IMG/VR virus record: IMGVR_UViG_3300021087_001082
Location: 1 to 64,000 of that record
DNA from: a virus
Direction: 5' to 3' (one strand)
Length of the DNA: 64,000 nt
Positions 6,864-14,520 of the stretch are shown piece after piece; position 1 is the first letter of the stretch, and each line of letters starts with the position of its first letter. The position numbers and the translations under genes were made by a program. The notes beneath the pieces are model-generated. The model was not told the DNA's origin, did no database searches, and was given only the letters and a program-made list of their open reading frames with translations.

Positions 6864-7539
6864 AGGATATGGCTCTGGGTTTGGGGATTTAATAAATCAG
6901 ATATCATATGATTATATAAGTGCTAGTGAACCTACAATAATTAATTGGCATTTACAACCTCGAACCCATAGACAAGTAAAACGAATATTAAACTTTTTTA
7001 AACCTAATGATTTAATTACACATGAGTTTAAAACATTTACTCAAACAGATGAACCGCCATTGAGTCAACATCCACATGATTATTGGCTAGCAAAAGAAAT
7101 TCATCAAGGCGGGGATTATGTAGCCATATGGTTATATACACAACATAAATCAAAATCCCCTCATCATCAAGAAAAGGTAGTGGATATTACTTCTTTGGAA
7201 ATGATGATAAGAAGTCTTAAAGCAAATGGGCATAAGATAGTTATTGTTCCAAGCTTGGGACCTAACAGGACGATCTATAATATCGAATATAATTTTGATC
7301 GATATGGTTATATGTTAACTAGTGTATTAAAGAATTGTAAATTTTTAATTTGTTCAGAAGGTGGCATTGCTCATTTAGCTAGAATGATGAGAGTTCCCTC
7401 TTTAGTTTATTTTAATCAAAAAGCGCCATGGAAGGGCCAACCTGGACCCGATTTAAGGGAATTTTGGATTACTGAATATAGTAGACCGATAGATACGTTA
7501 ACTAGAGCAGCTGCCGAAGGTGCAAAGCTAAATGTTTAA
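6835..7539 (+). CDS. glycosyltransferase family 9 (heptosyltransferase)-like protein
   Basis: 234 residues. The N-terminus has a GYGSGFGDLI stretch like the glycine-rich sugar-nucleotide-binding loop of GT9 enzymes, and residues 167-190 (CKFLICSEGGIAHLARMMRVP) resemble the GT-B donor-site segment with its conserved Gly-His. It is shorter than bacterial heptosyltransferases (about 320-350 aa), so it may be a reduced or divergent form. The location between two oxygenases suggests a surface-glycan or small-molecule role. Family call is moderate. Confidence 0.5.
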   Translation: MEINKYWTNKGYGSGFGDLINQISYDYISASEPTIINWHLQPRTHRQVKRILNFFKPNDLITHEFKTFTQTDEPPLSQHPHDYWLAKEIHQGGDYVAIWLYTQHKSKSPHHQEKVVDITSLEMMIRSLKANGHKIVIVPSLGPNRTIYNIEYNFDRYGYMLTSVLKNCKFLICSEGGIAHLARMMRVPSLVYFNQKAPWKGQPGPDLREFWITEYSRPIDTLTRAAAEGAKLNV

Positions 7540-8086
7540 AGTAATACCTGGATTTGTGGATGAGGACTATTGTAAAGTATTTACAGTATATGCTCTCAAT
7601 GAACGATTAGAGCGATTTAAGCCCTACAGCAAAAAGAAACATGAAACACCTGGGCCTGATACTCACGGCAGATATAAAGACCATTTTGCTGAAGCATCGT
7701 TAAAAGCTTTTTTACCAAGAGTGCAACGATACTTTGGAGATAAAGAAATTTATCCTTCTTATTCATATTACATTGTGTATGAAAATGGTGCACGTTTAAA
7801 TAAACATATTGACAAGGAAGTTTGTGAAATATCTCTTACTATACCTACAGGTTACCTTTATAGTGATAGCTATCAAGGGTCTGTATGGCCTCTATATATC
7901 GATGACGATGTTCCAATAAAGCTAAATATTGGAGATGCTTTTTTATACACGCAAGACCCCAAGAAGCACGTACATTGGCGATTACCTTTTGAAGGAATAT
8001 ATCAAGTTCAATTATTACTTCATTATGTAACGGGATCTAATACAAAGTCCCCCATCCCCGTTCAAAGATTAATGCAAGATGCTTAG
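7532..8086 (+). CDS. 2OG-Fe(II) oxygenase, prolyl-hydroxylase-like
   Basis: 184 residues. The motif YENGARLNKHIDKEVCEIS contains the HxD (His92, Asp94) followed by the typical CEIS strand, with a distal His near 146-148 and Arg150. This arrangement matches the double-stranded beta-helix oxygenases that many marine phages carry. It overlaps the glycosyltransferase-like gene by 8 nt. Substrate unknown; protein or glycan hydroxylation are both possible. Confidence 0.75.
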   Translation: MFKVIPGFVDEDYCKVFTVYALNERLERFKPYSKKKHETPGPDTHGRYKDHFAEASLKAFLPRVQRYFGDKEIYPSYSYYIVYENGARLNKHIDKEVCEISLTIPTGYLYSDSYQGSVWPLYIDDDVPIKLNIGDAFLYTQDPKKHVHWRLPFEGIYQVQLLLHYVTGSNTKSPIPVQRLMQDA

Positions 8087-8174
8087 GAACCTAATGATCC
8101 GTAATATAATTATTATTTGCTTTTGTTTAGCCTTTGTTGCATTTTATACCCATATTGTCATGACAGGGATGTAG
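8079..8174 (+). CDS. single-span membrane peptide, 31 aa
   Basis: An ATG overlapping the previous stop by 8 nt opens 31 codons; residues 6-25 are hydrophobic with two Cys. It fits the pattern of tiny membrane ORFs elsewhere in the window, but so short an ORF could be chance. Confidence 0.3.
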   Translation: MLRNLMIRNIIIICFCLAFVAFYTHIVMTGM

Positions 8175-8192
8175 CTCAGACCCCCCTACCAA
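8165..8192 (+). other. possible tRNA remnant
   Basis: AGGGATGTAGCTCAGA reads like the 5' acceptor and D-stem start of a bacterial tRNA, and CCTACCA follows within 10 nt like a 3' end. The anticodon and T arms are absent. It may be the scar of a deleted tRNA gene; chance similarity cannot be excluded. Confidence 0.3.
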
Positions 8193-8195
8193 AAA

Positions 8196-10145
8196 ATGTT
8201 GCCAAAGAAAAAAGATAATTTAGAAAATCCGTTAGGTTATCCACTAGAAGAACATTTGCCTGAAATTAAATCCATAATAGGAAAATATAATAATACTTTA
8301 TATACACCTAATGGTATAACTAGTGATTGGTCAAATTATAAATTACATTTACAACAAACTAAACCTAATTTAAAACCTAGAGTTTTATTTCTTAGTCATG
8401 ATATAAGTGAAATAGAAAATATTACTTTAATGGCATTGGGTGGTATAGTTCGTGACATGAATGGTGAACGATATTATTTGTTAGTTAATGAAAGTAATAT
8501 ACACAAAACATATGAAGTAATAGAACAATTTAAACCCGATTGGATAGGAATTAGTTTATATACCGGTGTCAGTAATTATTTTTTTGATTGGGTTAAACAA
8601 TATAAATTTTCAAATAAAAAAACAATACCTATAATAATTGGCGGTCATTATAATAATTATAATTTTAAAGAAGCAAAAGAATTTGGTGGAGATTATGTTG
8701 TAAGAGGAAAGGGAATTAATATTTTTAGAGATATATTATTAGGATTATATCGACCAGGAATATATCACGATCCTATGCCTTATGCTAATATTCCTCGTAT
8801 GGATAGAGAAAAATTTTATGAAGACACTTTTAATTTTTCAGACAAAACTAAAATATATGCATTGAGTGAAGTTAAATCTGTTCTTACTGCTCTTGGTTGT
8901 GCATATTCTTGCACATATTGTTATATAAGTTCTTTAATAGAAAATTTAAAAGAAGCATATGATGGATCAAATATTTTACCTCCTAGTATAATACAAGATA
9001 GACCAATAGAAACTCTAATCGAAGAAGGTAAAGATATATTAAGATTAGATGAAAAATATAATATTAAAACAACAGCGATATTTGATCAAGCAGATATTTC
9101 TCTTAATAATATTAAATGGTGGAAAGAGTTAAGTGTTAGATGGAAAGAAATTAATATACCATTTTATATACAAGCTAGACCAGGAATGTTGGCGGGTAAA
9201 GGTGGTAAAGATAGAATAAATATTATTTCAAAAAATAACATAGTAGCAGGTATATCTATGGCAATAGAATCGGGTGATCCTAATATTAGAAAATTATTAT
9301 TAGACAGACACGAATCTAATGAAACTATCATAGATGCTATTAACAATGTTAAACAATTTAATATAGAATTAAGAACACAAGCAATAGTCGGATTACCAAC
9401 AGTTAAACCAAAACAATATGTAAAGCCATCTAAGGACTTGCCGTTAAAAGAATATTATTATGAAGACCCTATACAAGAGTCTTTAAAATGTTTAGATCTA
9501 ATTTCTAAATCTAATTTTAGAAAAGAAGATTATTATTGGAATGCACTCTATTCCCCATTTCCGGGAACCCCTTTAGGAGATTATTCTGTTGCTGCTGGAT
9601 TTGCTAATGATAATACAAACTCCAATATATATCAATTTACACAAGATAGTGGATTAAATTGTTTCACAGGAAATATACTAAAAAGACAAATTGCATTTAG
9701 CCAAACATCAAATTTTTTCTCGCATTTAAAAAATGCAAAGGACATGATGACATTATTTCTTTATGGGAATAACGATTTTGATTTGAATGTATATGCAGAT
9801 TTTATTAATAAGAATCGGAAATTATTTAAATTTAAACAACAATCAAATAATAAAGAAATATTTCCTGATGTAAATAAACATGAGTTAAAACTATTTTTTG
9901 ATTATGCATATAAAAACAATAAACCTTTTAAAAAAATAAATCTTAAATTAATACCATATTATCTAAATTTATATGATGGTATTATTTTGGCTGCAAAAGT
10001 AGCAGTTGACTTTTTTAATAAAGAACATTATAATTTAAAAGAATTTTATAGAACAGAACGATTGCATTATTATGATTACAACTATAATAAACATTATATT
10101 CCCAAAGAATATAAAGAATTTCTAACAAATTTATTATCTTATTGA
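8196..10145 (+). CDS. B12-binding-domain radical SAM protein
   Basis: 649 residues. Residues about 60-185 look like a cobalamin-binding Rossmann-type domain (IIIGGHYNN, GGDYVVRG). The radical SAM motif GCAYSCTYC has Cys235, Cys239 and Cys242, and the SAM-barrel segments IQARPGM and AIESGDP follow. The last ~200 residues are unassigned. The DxHxxG base-off cobalamin motif is not visible. B12 radical SAM enzymes catalyse methylations and ring rearrangements; the substrate is unknown. The gene is visibly more AT-rich than its neighbours, which may indicate separate acquisition. Confidence 0.8.
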   Translation: MLPKKKDNLENPLGYPLEEHLPEIKSIIGKYNNTLYTPNGITSDWSNYKLHLQQTKPNLKPRVLFLSHDISEIENITLMALGGIVRDMNGERYYLLVNESNIHKTYEVIEQFKPDWIGISLYTGVSNYFFDWVKQYKFSNKKTIPIIIGGHYNNYNFKEAKEFGGDYVVRGKGINIFRDILLGLYRPGIYHDPMPYANIPRMDREKFYEDTFNFSDKTKIYALSEVKSVLTALGCAYSCTYCYISSLIENLKEAYDGSNILPPSIIQDRPIETLIEEGKDILRLDEKYNIKTTAIFDQADISLNNIKWWKELSVRWKEINIPFYIQARPGMLAGKGGKDRINIISKNNIVAGISMAIESGDPNIRKLLLDRHESNETIIDAINNVKQFNIELRTQAIVGLPTVKPKQYVKPSKDLPLKEYYYEDPIQESLKCLDLISKSNFRKEDYYWNALYSPFPGTPLGDYSVAAGFANDNTNSNIYQFTQDSGLNCFTGNILKRQIAFSQTSNFFSHLKNAKDMMTLFLYGNNDFDLNVYADFINKNRKLFKFKQQSNNKEIFPDVNKHELKLFFDYAYKNNKPFKKINLKLIPYYLNLYDGIILAAKVAVDFFNKEHYNLKEFYRTERLHYYDYNYNKHYIPKEYKEFLTNLLSY

Positions 10146-10283
10146 AATCATTATAGATATTTGTTTATCAATGATATCAACACCCTCTAATTATCCTATT
10201 GAAATCATTGATAATCTTTTATCAGCAATGATATCAACGGTTTCTAATTATCCTATTGAAATCATTGATAATCATTTCTGTTG
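10141..10283 (+). repeat. tandem ~60-nt repeats with inverted ATCATTGATAA-type sites
   Basis: Three degenerate units begin with ATTATC(C/T)TATTGAAATCATT. Units 1 and 2 each contain AATGATATCAA (10170-10180, 10227-10237) facing an inverted ATCATT(G) arm; units 2 and 3 share AATCATTGATAATC (10203-10216, 10260-10273). The last unit runs into the promoter at 10281. The same elements occur before the promoter at 27551, so this looks like an operator or regulator-binding array. Confidence 0.7.
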
Positions 10284-10309
10284 CTTTTTTGGTCTAGATG
10301 TGATATAAT
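10281..10309 (+). promoter_or_regulatory. sigma70-type promoter upstream of 10345
   Basis: TTGCTT at 10281-10286, 17-bp spacer, TATAAT at 10304-10309. The -10 region and flanks (CTAGATGTGATATAATATA) are identical to those of the 27551 promoter; the -35 is weaker (TTGCTT against TTGACA). Confidence 0.75.
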
Positions 10310-10344
10310 ATATACAGAGATAAAAAAACTAGCCGGAGAGAGAT

Positions 10345-10608
10345 ATGATAGAGCCAGAAGTAAGTACGATCGCAAAAGAGATGGTTGAGGGGTTCCATAA
10401 TTATGAACCACTTGTTGGCGCAACGTTAAAATCATACGTTGAGACTACAAGTTCTATTGGCCTTGTCACTGCAGATAACAGTAATTTGTTATTTGGCGGT
10501 TTCAGCTTATTCTGTTCTACACTTCCTGGTACTCAGTTCATATGTGTACCAATGGCAGTAGGTTTTGTCTACGAATGGTTCGATCAGACGATCGCACACA
10601 TGTTTTAA
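10345..10608 (+). CDS. hypothetical membrane-associated protein, 87 aa
   Basis: Starts after a GGAGAGAG tract 35 nt downstream of the -10 box. Residues about 36-77 are hydrophobic with small residues and two Cys, giving one or two possible spans. As the first gene after a host-type promoter it is probably early. No family recognised. Confidence 0.6.
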   Translation: MIEPEVSTIAKEMVEGFHNYEPLVGATLKSYVETTSSIGLVTADNSNLLFGGFSLFCSTLPGTQFICVPMAVGFVYEWFDQTIAHMF

Positions 10609-10621
10609 CATACCGGTGATC

Positions 10622-10656
10622 AACCACCGAAGCGAAGAGTTGGGAGGGTGGCGGTT
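10622..10656 (+). other. hairpin in an intergenic leader
   Basis: AACCACC (10622-10628) pairs with GGTGG-C-GGTT (10647-10656) with one bulge. It sits between two small genes; no T-run follows, so it is not an obvious terminator. It may protect or process the mRNA. Confidence 0.35.
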
Positions 10657-10670
10657 AACTTTAATTTATT

Positions 10671-10775
10671 ATGAGAGAGATTATGCTATTACAAGAGATA
10701 TTAAGATTCATAGGAACGACCATCGTCTTTGGTGGTCTGATGTATTTAACAACAATTCTTTTCTTTGTATTATAG
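10671..10775 (+). CDS. single-span membrane peptide, 34 aa
   Basis: An ATG after the hairpin opens 34 codons; residues 12-34 are hydrophobic. It ends 7 nt before the next gene, whose ribosome-binding site (AGAGG) is inside its stop region. Function unknown. Confidence 0.4.
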   Translation: MREIMLLQEILRFIGTTIVFGGLMYLTTILFFVL

Positions 10776-10782
10776 AGGCTGT

Positions 10783-11163
10783 ATGGAAGATAATAATTTT
10801 TTAGTTGGTGATAAAGTAGTCATTGGAACTTCTATAAGAGAAGAAGCCGGTGAAATTAAACATCAATTTTTTACAATGACAGGACCAGCTTACGTGGTTG
10901 AATATGATGATGGAACTGCAGAAACTGCAGACCATGATGATATAATTTTAGCACCAGAAGATTTTGTTGCACCTGTTGTGGGATTTAAATATGCAACTAT
11001 TGAAATCTTGAGAGAGAAAGAAACGATTTTCGATTCACCAACATCTGGAAAATATTTTGTTCGAGAGTGGACAGTGACAGATGGAGAAAGAGAAGAGCGA
11101 TCAGGAACGTTTTTTAAAACAATGAATGAGGCTGAAAATTATGTCAATGAATATCAAAGTTAA
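10783..11163 (+). CDS. hypothetical protein, 126 aa
   Basis: The ORF is open from 10765, but the ATG at 10783 has AGAGG a few bases upstream and is preferred. The first half looks like a small beta barrel (VGDKVVIGTS, YVVEYDDGTAE), similar in feel to Tudor/SH3-like folds; the second half is mixed alpha/beta. No family can be named. Confidence 0.6.
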   Translation: MEDNNFLVGDKVVIGTSIREEAGEIKHQFFTMTGPAYVVEYDDGTAETADHDDIILAPEDFVAPVVGFKYATIEILREKETIFDSPTSGKYFVREWTVTDGEREERSGTFFKTMNEAENYVNEYQS

Positions 11164-11302
11164 TATGAAAAATGATAATCCGTTTAAACCTAATACTAGT
11201 AGAGTTGATAGATTAGAAACTCAGATATTAATTCTTATGGAGAGAGTCGCTACATTAGAAAGGGACTTAACATATCATATAAAAGAGTCTGAAAGATGTT
11301 AA
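11141..11302 (+). CDS. small coiled-coil protein, 53 aa
   Basis: GAGG lies 9 nt before the ATG at 11141; an internal ATG at 11165 is also possible. The C-terminal 30 residues form a heptad-like coiled coil (RLETQILILMERVATLERDL). Overlaps both neighbours. Confidence 0.45.
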   Translation: MSMNIKVNMKNDNPFKPNTSRVDRLETQILILMERVATLERDLTYHIKESERC

Positions 11303-11514
11303 CATACTTATGGAGTCAAGGAATGGTAGATACAATAGCAAAAAAAGTTGCTGAAGAACCTACTGATTTTCAAATTGCAGAACAAATATTGGATAATGTA
11401 CCTCAACATGTGATTGATGAGGAACGTGGAGATATGATTAGAATGTTGAGAAAGGAACAAGCTCAACGTGAAATGTATGATGATCCTTATATGAATTGGT
11501 CAGGTCATAGATGA
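11296..11514 (+). CDS. hypothetical protein, 72 aa
   Basis: Helical, acidic/basic mixed protein without membrane segments; overlaps its neighbours by 7 and 4 nt. Not recognised. Confidence 0.5.
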   Translation: MLTYLWSQGMVDTIAKKVAEEPTDFQIAEQILDNVPQHVIDEERGDMIRMLRKEQAQREMYDDPYMNWSGHR

Positions 11515-11720
11515 TAATAACAACTACAGCTATAATGGCGGTTCAAGCTATTATTGTTACATGGATAATGGTTACCGCACCCGAAGAATGTCCTATGAAG
11601 TATAGGAAGACAATTGAAGAAGGTGGTGTACTAGAACATCAAGGACAGCTGAATGATTATTGTGTTACCGCATCCCTACCTTATGGAAGATATTACTGGG
11701 TTTTAAAAGAAGAAGAATAA
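11511..11720 (+). CDS. small membrane or secreted protein, 69 aa
   Basis: Residues 2-22 form a hydrophobic segment (signal anchor or signal peptide) followed by about 45 hydrophilic residues with two Cys. Coupled by ATGA to the upstream gene and by TAATG to the downstream gene. Probably exported to or anchored in the inner membrane; role unknown. Confidence 0.5.
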   Translation: MIITTTAIMAVQAIIVTWIMVTAPEECPMKYRKTIEEGGVLEHQGQLNDYCVTASLPYGRYYWVLKEEE

Positions 11721-11890
11721 TGTTGAAATATATTATTTTAGGATTTTTATTAGGCTATGCATTTAGTTTTGTTAGCCAAGATTGGTACATGTTTTTTCAT
11801 CTTCACTTTATTAAAGCTTGTAGATGGGCAGAATTACCACACGAAGTTTGGGCATTCATGGATCAATATATATTTTTCGGGGCCTTATAA
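11720..11890 (+). CDS. small membrane protein, 56 aa
   Basis: The ORF is open upstream, but the ATG at 11720 overlaps the preceding stop (TAATG) and yields a protein that begins with a hydrophobic span. Trp- and Phe-rich. It stops directly before tRNA-Cys. Confidence 0.5.
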   Translation: MLKYIILGFLLGYAFSFVSQDWYMFFHLHFIKACRWAELPHEVWAFMDQYIFFGAL

Positions 11891-11964
11891 CTCGCAGTGT
11901 CCGAGTGATTAGGAGATGGTCTGCAAAACCATTTACGTTGGTTCGATTCCAACCTGCGAGTCCA
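11891..11964 (+). tRNA. tRNA-Cys (GCA)
   Basis: Acceptor CTCGCAG / CTGCGAG, D stem TCC / GGA, anticodon stem ATGGT / ACCAT, loop CTGCAAA (GCA), T arm GTTGG / CCAAC, discriminator U as usual for Cys, encoded CCA. Confidence 0.95.
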
Positions 11965-11972
11965 CTTTTACC

Positions 11973-12001
11973 TTGACATTTTATTTTTAATGTAGTATAA
12001 T
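11973..12001 (+). promoter_or_regulatory. sigma70-type promoter upstream of 12036
   Basis: TTGACA at 11973-11978, 17-bp spacer, TATAAT at 11996-12001, perfect consensus, just 3' of tRNA-Cys. Confidence 0.85.
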
Positions 12002-12035
12002 ATAACTTTATAATAATTAACAGAAAGGAATAAGC

Positions 12036-12182
12036 ATGGAAGCTATGACACATTGTTCTGAAATAATATCTACTCTCACAACTACACATCTTATTGGGGG
12101 TATAATGTTCTTCGCTATGGCATTTTGTTTAGGAGCACTTTTTGAAAAGATACAGCAGGAGAAAGCGAATGCAGTCAGGTAA
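12036..12182 (+). CDS. single-span membrane protein, 48 aa
   Basis: ATG preceded by AAAGGAA, 34 nt after the -10 box. Residues 18-36 are hydrophobic. First gene of a host-promoter transcript, so probably early; overlaps the next gene by 14 nt. Confidence 0.5.
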   Translation: MEAMTHCSEIISTLTTTHLIGGIMFFAMAFCLGALFEKIQQEKANAVR

Positions 12183-12378
12183 GCGAGTCCGACAAGAGAA
12201 TGCTTTAAAGCGTTTAGAGAAAACCGTGATCGCTCATACTGCGGGTCCGGAATTGGTAAATAAGATTTTGGGGGATAAAAAACTCTCCAAAACTTCCGAT
12301 GAGATAGAAAAAATTCGGAAGAAAAAACTGGTCCGCGCCCAGCTAACAATTGATAATACAAAAGCGCGATTAAGATAG
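12169..12378 (+). CDS. small basic protein, 69 aa
   Basis: The frame is open from 12142 (TTG), but the ATG at 12169 has GGAG 7 nt upstream and is preferred. Strongly Lys/Arg-rich and helical, so a nucleic-acid-binding role is plausible. Its stop abuts structured RNA 3, which may be its 3' untranslated region or partner. Confidence 0.55.
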   Translation: MQSGKRVRQENALKRLEKTVIAHTAGPELVNKILGDKKLSKTSDEIEKIRKKKLVRAQLTIDNTKARLR

Positions 12379-12652
12379 GTATACCGAGGCGGTGGCTAGA
12401 AGGTCAGCCCTCCCTAAACTGGAGCAGGGGATCTTCGAAGGCTGGAGGTAATGTAGTACATCAACTACATTATTGCTCACTGGGTGATGGCCTCACCAAG
12501 CACCTTATCGATGTCTTTCCATATAAGGAAAGACTTAACGGTTTGGGAAATTTTCCTAACTACATCTTAACGCGTTGAGATGACAATTGGAAATGCTGGT
12601 GACCAGGTGTAGGTATACTAGGAGAAGGGGGTTCCTGATCAGGGCTCCCTTG
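12378..12652 (+). ncRNA. candidate structured RNA 3 (~275 nt), unidentified
   Basis: The 302-nt gap before 12681 has no coding ORF. GTATAC at 12379-12384 pairs with GTATAC at 12613-12618 to close the domain. Inside are at least six clear hairpins: AATGTAGT / ACTACATT, GGTGA / TCACC, GTCTTTCC / GGAAAGAC, GGGAAA / TTTTCC, CATCTTAAC / GTTGAGATG and CTGG / CCAG. A last hairpin, AAGGGGG / CTCCCTT (12625-12651), follows. GC is far above the flanks. The size and many hairpins recall large phage-associated RNAs, but no known family motif was recognised. It lies between tRNA-Cys and tRNA-Tyr. Confidence 0.7.
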
Positions 12653-12680
12653 TCCGTTAACAATTAGAAAGGAATTATTA

Positions 12681-13046
12681 ATGCATTATTGCTTCGATAT
12701 TGATGGTACTATTTGTACTAACAGAGATACAGTAAGAAAAGAAAAAAATGATAATACGATTACTTATATGGATATGGAACCATGGCAGGATCGGATCGAT
12801 CATATAAACGCTCTATATGATAAAGGTCATCGTATTATAATGTGGACAGGAAGAGGTTGTAGAACTTATTCTGATAATCCAGAATTTTGGAAACCACAGA
12901 CTGCAGAACAATTAAAAAAATGGGGTGTTAAGTACCATGAATTAATTGTAGGTAAACCTTTTTTTGATGTATACATTTGTGACAAATCTCAAAACTCTGA
13001 AGCATGGTTTTCTATTAGTGAGGCATTAGACGGCGATGCCCTTTGA
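12681..13046 (+). CDS. HAD-superfamily phosphatase-like protein
   Basis: 121 residues beginning with the HAD motif I CFDIDGTI (nucleophile Asp6, acid Asp8). MWTGRG at 54-59 is motif II, and GKPFFDVYICDK near 91-102 supplies the motif III Lys and motif IV Asp. Small cap-less members occur in capsule and sugar-phosphate clusters and in phages. Preceded by GAAAGGAA. It overlaps the next gene by 11 nt. Substrate unknown. Confidence 0.75.
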   Translation: MHYCFDIDGTICTNRDTVRKEKNDNTITYMDMEPWQDRIDHINALYDKGHRIIMWTGRGCRTYSDNPEFWKPQTAEQLKKWGVKYHELIVGKPFFDVYICDKSQNSEAWFSISEALDGDAL

Positions 13047-13326
13047 AGTTAAAACGAAGCAATATGAAACCCATATACAAGGTAAGGAATTTAAACCGAT
13101 GAAAGCTATATTAGAATTTGAATTGCCTGAAGACTATGAGAACTATCTTCAATCACAATACGGTATGAATTGGTCTTTAGCTATGTGGGATTTAGAACAG
13201 TATTGCAGAAATGAGATTAAACACCGAGAAGAATATTATTCAGAGGGGGAACAGGAAGTTTTACAAACAGTCCGTGATAAGATAGTAGAGATCATGAACG
13301 AATATAATTTAAAATACCCAACATAA
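13036..13326 (+). CDS. hypothetical protein, 96 aa
   Basis: Mixed alpha/beta then helical, aromatic-rich, no membrane span. The frame-shifted overlap with the HAD gene and the stop adjoining tRNA-Tyr leave no gap. Family not recognised. Confidence 0.6.
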   Translation: MPFEVKTKQYETHIQGKEFKPMKAILEFELPEDYENYLQSQYGMNWSLAMWDLEQYCRNEIKHREEYYSEGEQEVLQTVRDKIVEIMNEYNLKYPT

Positions 13327-13411
13327 GGGGAGGCTGTGCAATGGTGAGCTCAACAGACTGTAAATCTGCCGTCTTTCGACTGTGATGGTTCGACTCCATC
13401 CCTCCCCACCA
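13327..13411 (+). tRNA. tRNA-Tyr (GUA), class II
   Basis: Acceptor GGGGAGG / CCTCCCC, anticodon stem CAGA / TCTG, loop CTGTAAA (GUA), a long variable arm with GTC-TTTC-GAC, T arm GATGG / CCATC, discriminator A, encoded CCA. Starts directly after the preceding stop codon. Confidence 0.93.
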
Positions 13412-13421
13412 AAGGAATATT

Positions 13422-13739
13422 ATGAGTATAACAGAAGGTGCTTTATATGATAGATTTGATCTAGAAGAATCTATAGTACAGTTAGGACAAATTTCAGATG
13501 ATGTAAAATTACTATCTGAGAATGTTATGGAGAATCTTGATATTAATACTGATACAATTGTTAATGCATTAACGGGATTAGAGACAATACATAATATGCG
13601 TTTTGATAAATGCATTGAAGTATTAGAATATGTTATTGGTACAAAGATATTAGATAATAAAAATTATAATCATCCTAATTTAGTAAAAAAGGTCCCAAAA
13701 GACGAATGGGATGAGACAGGAAGTTTTCAGGACTTCTAA
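13422..13739 (+). CDS. hypothetical protein, 105 aa
   Basis: Preceded by AAAGGAA; acidic and mostly helical, with Leu/Ile/Val heptads between residues 15 and 75, so it may oligomerise. Soluble. Not recognised. Confidence 0.55.
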   Translation: MSITEGALYDRFDLEESIVQLGQISDDVKLLSENVMENLDINTDTIVNALTGLETIHNMRFDKCIEVLEYVIGTKILDNKNYNHPNLVKKVPKDEWDETGSFQDF

Positions 13740-13744
13740 AATTA

Positions 13745-13752
13745 TATAAATA
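13745..13752 (+). promoter_or_regulatory. T4-type late promoter motif
   Basis: TATAAATA at 13745-13752, 41 bp before the gp67-like gene. This octamer is the T4 late promoter consensus; a prohead gene is expected to be late. Confidence 0.6.
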
Positions 13753-13792
13753 AAGTAAATAAGAAACTGACAATAAATTACGGAGTGTATCA

Positions 13793-14503
13793 ATGTCGGA
13801 TAAGGAAATACAAGAAGAAGTAAATAATGACGATGCAACTGAGGTTATGGAGACTCCTTCGAATCCTGCGTCAGAACTGGTGGATTTAGTCCTATCCGGT
13901 GAGCTACACGCAGCCAATGAGAAGTTCCATGGAATCGTTGAATCTAAAGTGGTTACAGCAATTGAAGATGAAAAATTAAAAATCGCTCAAACTCTTTTTG
14001 CAGAAGAAGATGAAGAGCCCCTTGAAGAAGCACCTAAAGCAAAAGTAAAAGAAGATGATGATGATAGTGATGACGACGAGGACGACGATGAGGAAGAAGA
14101 TAGCGGCGAAGATAAGCCAGCTCCGCCATCGGATAAGGAAGATGACGATGATGATTCAGATTCAGATGATGACGATGATTCTGGAGATAAGGCTAAACCG
14201 AAGAAGGGTAAAATACCCCCTCAATTCATGAAAAAAGAAGACGTAGAACCCGTTGATCAAAATGAAGGGATCACTGGTGATGATGATGCGAATCAAAGAG
14301 CGTTAGATAAAAACCGCGCTATGGCAAAGAAGTATGGCCAAGTTCGACAGGGTATTCCTCCTGAAAAAAAGAAAGAAGAAAAGAAAGAGGAAGTATCACC
14401 TGAACAATCTTTTGATCCAGGCGAAGAGAGTTCAAATGCTCCTATCCCTGAAGGTTCTTTCGTAGCACAAGTAGCAGATTACTTAGCTGGAAACCGTAAA
14501 TAA
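13793..14503 (+). CDS. 67: prohead core protein, gp67-like
   Basis: 236 residues. The N-terminal part (ELVDLVLSGELHAANEKF to about residue 70) has the pattern I recall for T4 gp67: short helical head, IA..LF, then acid-rich sequence. Two Asp/Glu/Ser tracts (about residues 86-145) dominate the middle and a Lys/Glu-rich region follows. T4 gp67 is an acidic scaffolding-core protein cut during head maturation; this one is longer. The late promoter upstream and terminator downstream fit a single late transcript. Other head genes are not in the window, so the call rests on the N-terminus and acidity. Confidence 0.6.
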   Translation: MSDKEIQEEVNNDDATEVMETPSNPASELVDLVLSGELHAANEKFHGIVESKVVTAIEDEKLKIAQTLFAEEDEEPLEEAPKAKVKEDDDDSDDDEDDDEEEDSGEDKPAPPSDKEDDDDDSDSDDDDDSGDKAKPKKGKIPPQFMKKEDVEPVDQNEGITGDDDANQRALDKNRAMAKKYGQVRQGIPPEKKKEEKKEEVSPEQSFDPGEESSNAPIPEGSFVAQVADYLAGNRK

Positions 14504-14520
14504 GAACGCAACTTAGGATT

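Noticed and set aside
10141-10310. CRISPR array
   Set aside because: Three imperfect tandem units without unique spacers, ending in a promoter that is duplicated elsewhere; no cas gene in the window.
10565-10804. 79-codon open frame between 10345 and 10783 genes
   Set aside because: Crosses a hairpin and overlaps better-supported small ORFs in other frames; protein composition is not convincing.
12378-12652. Group I intron or homing element
   Set aside because: Not inside a gene, no endonuclease ORF, and no recognisable P7/P3 core. All core genes in the window are uninterrupted.
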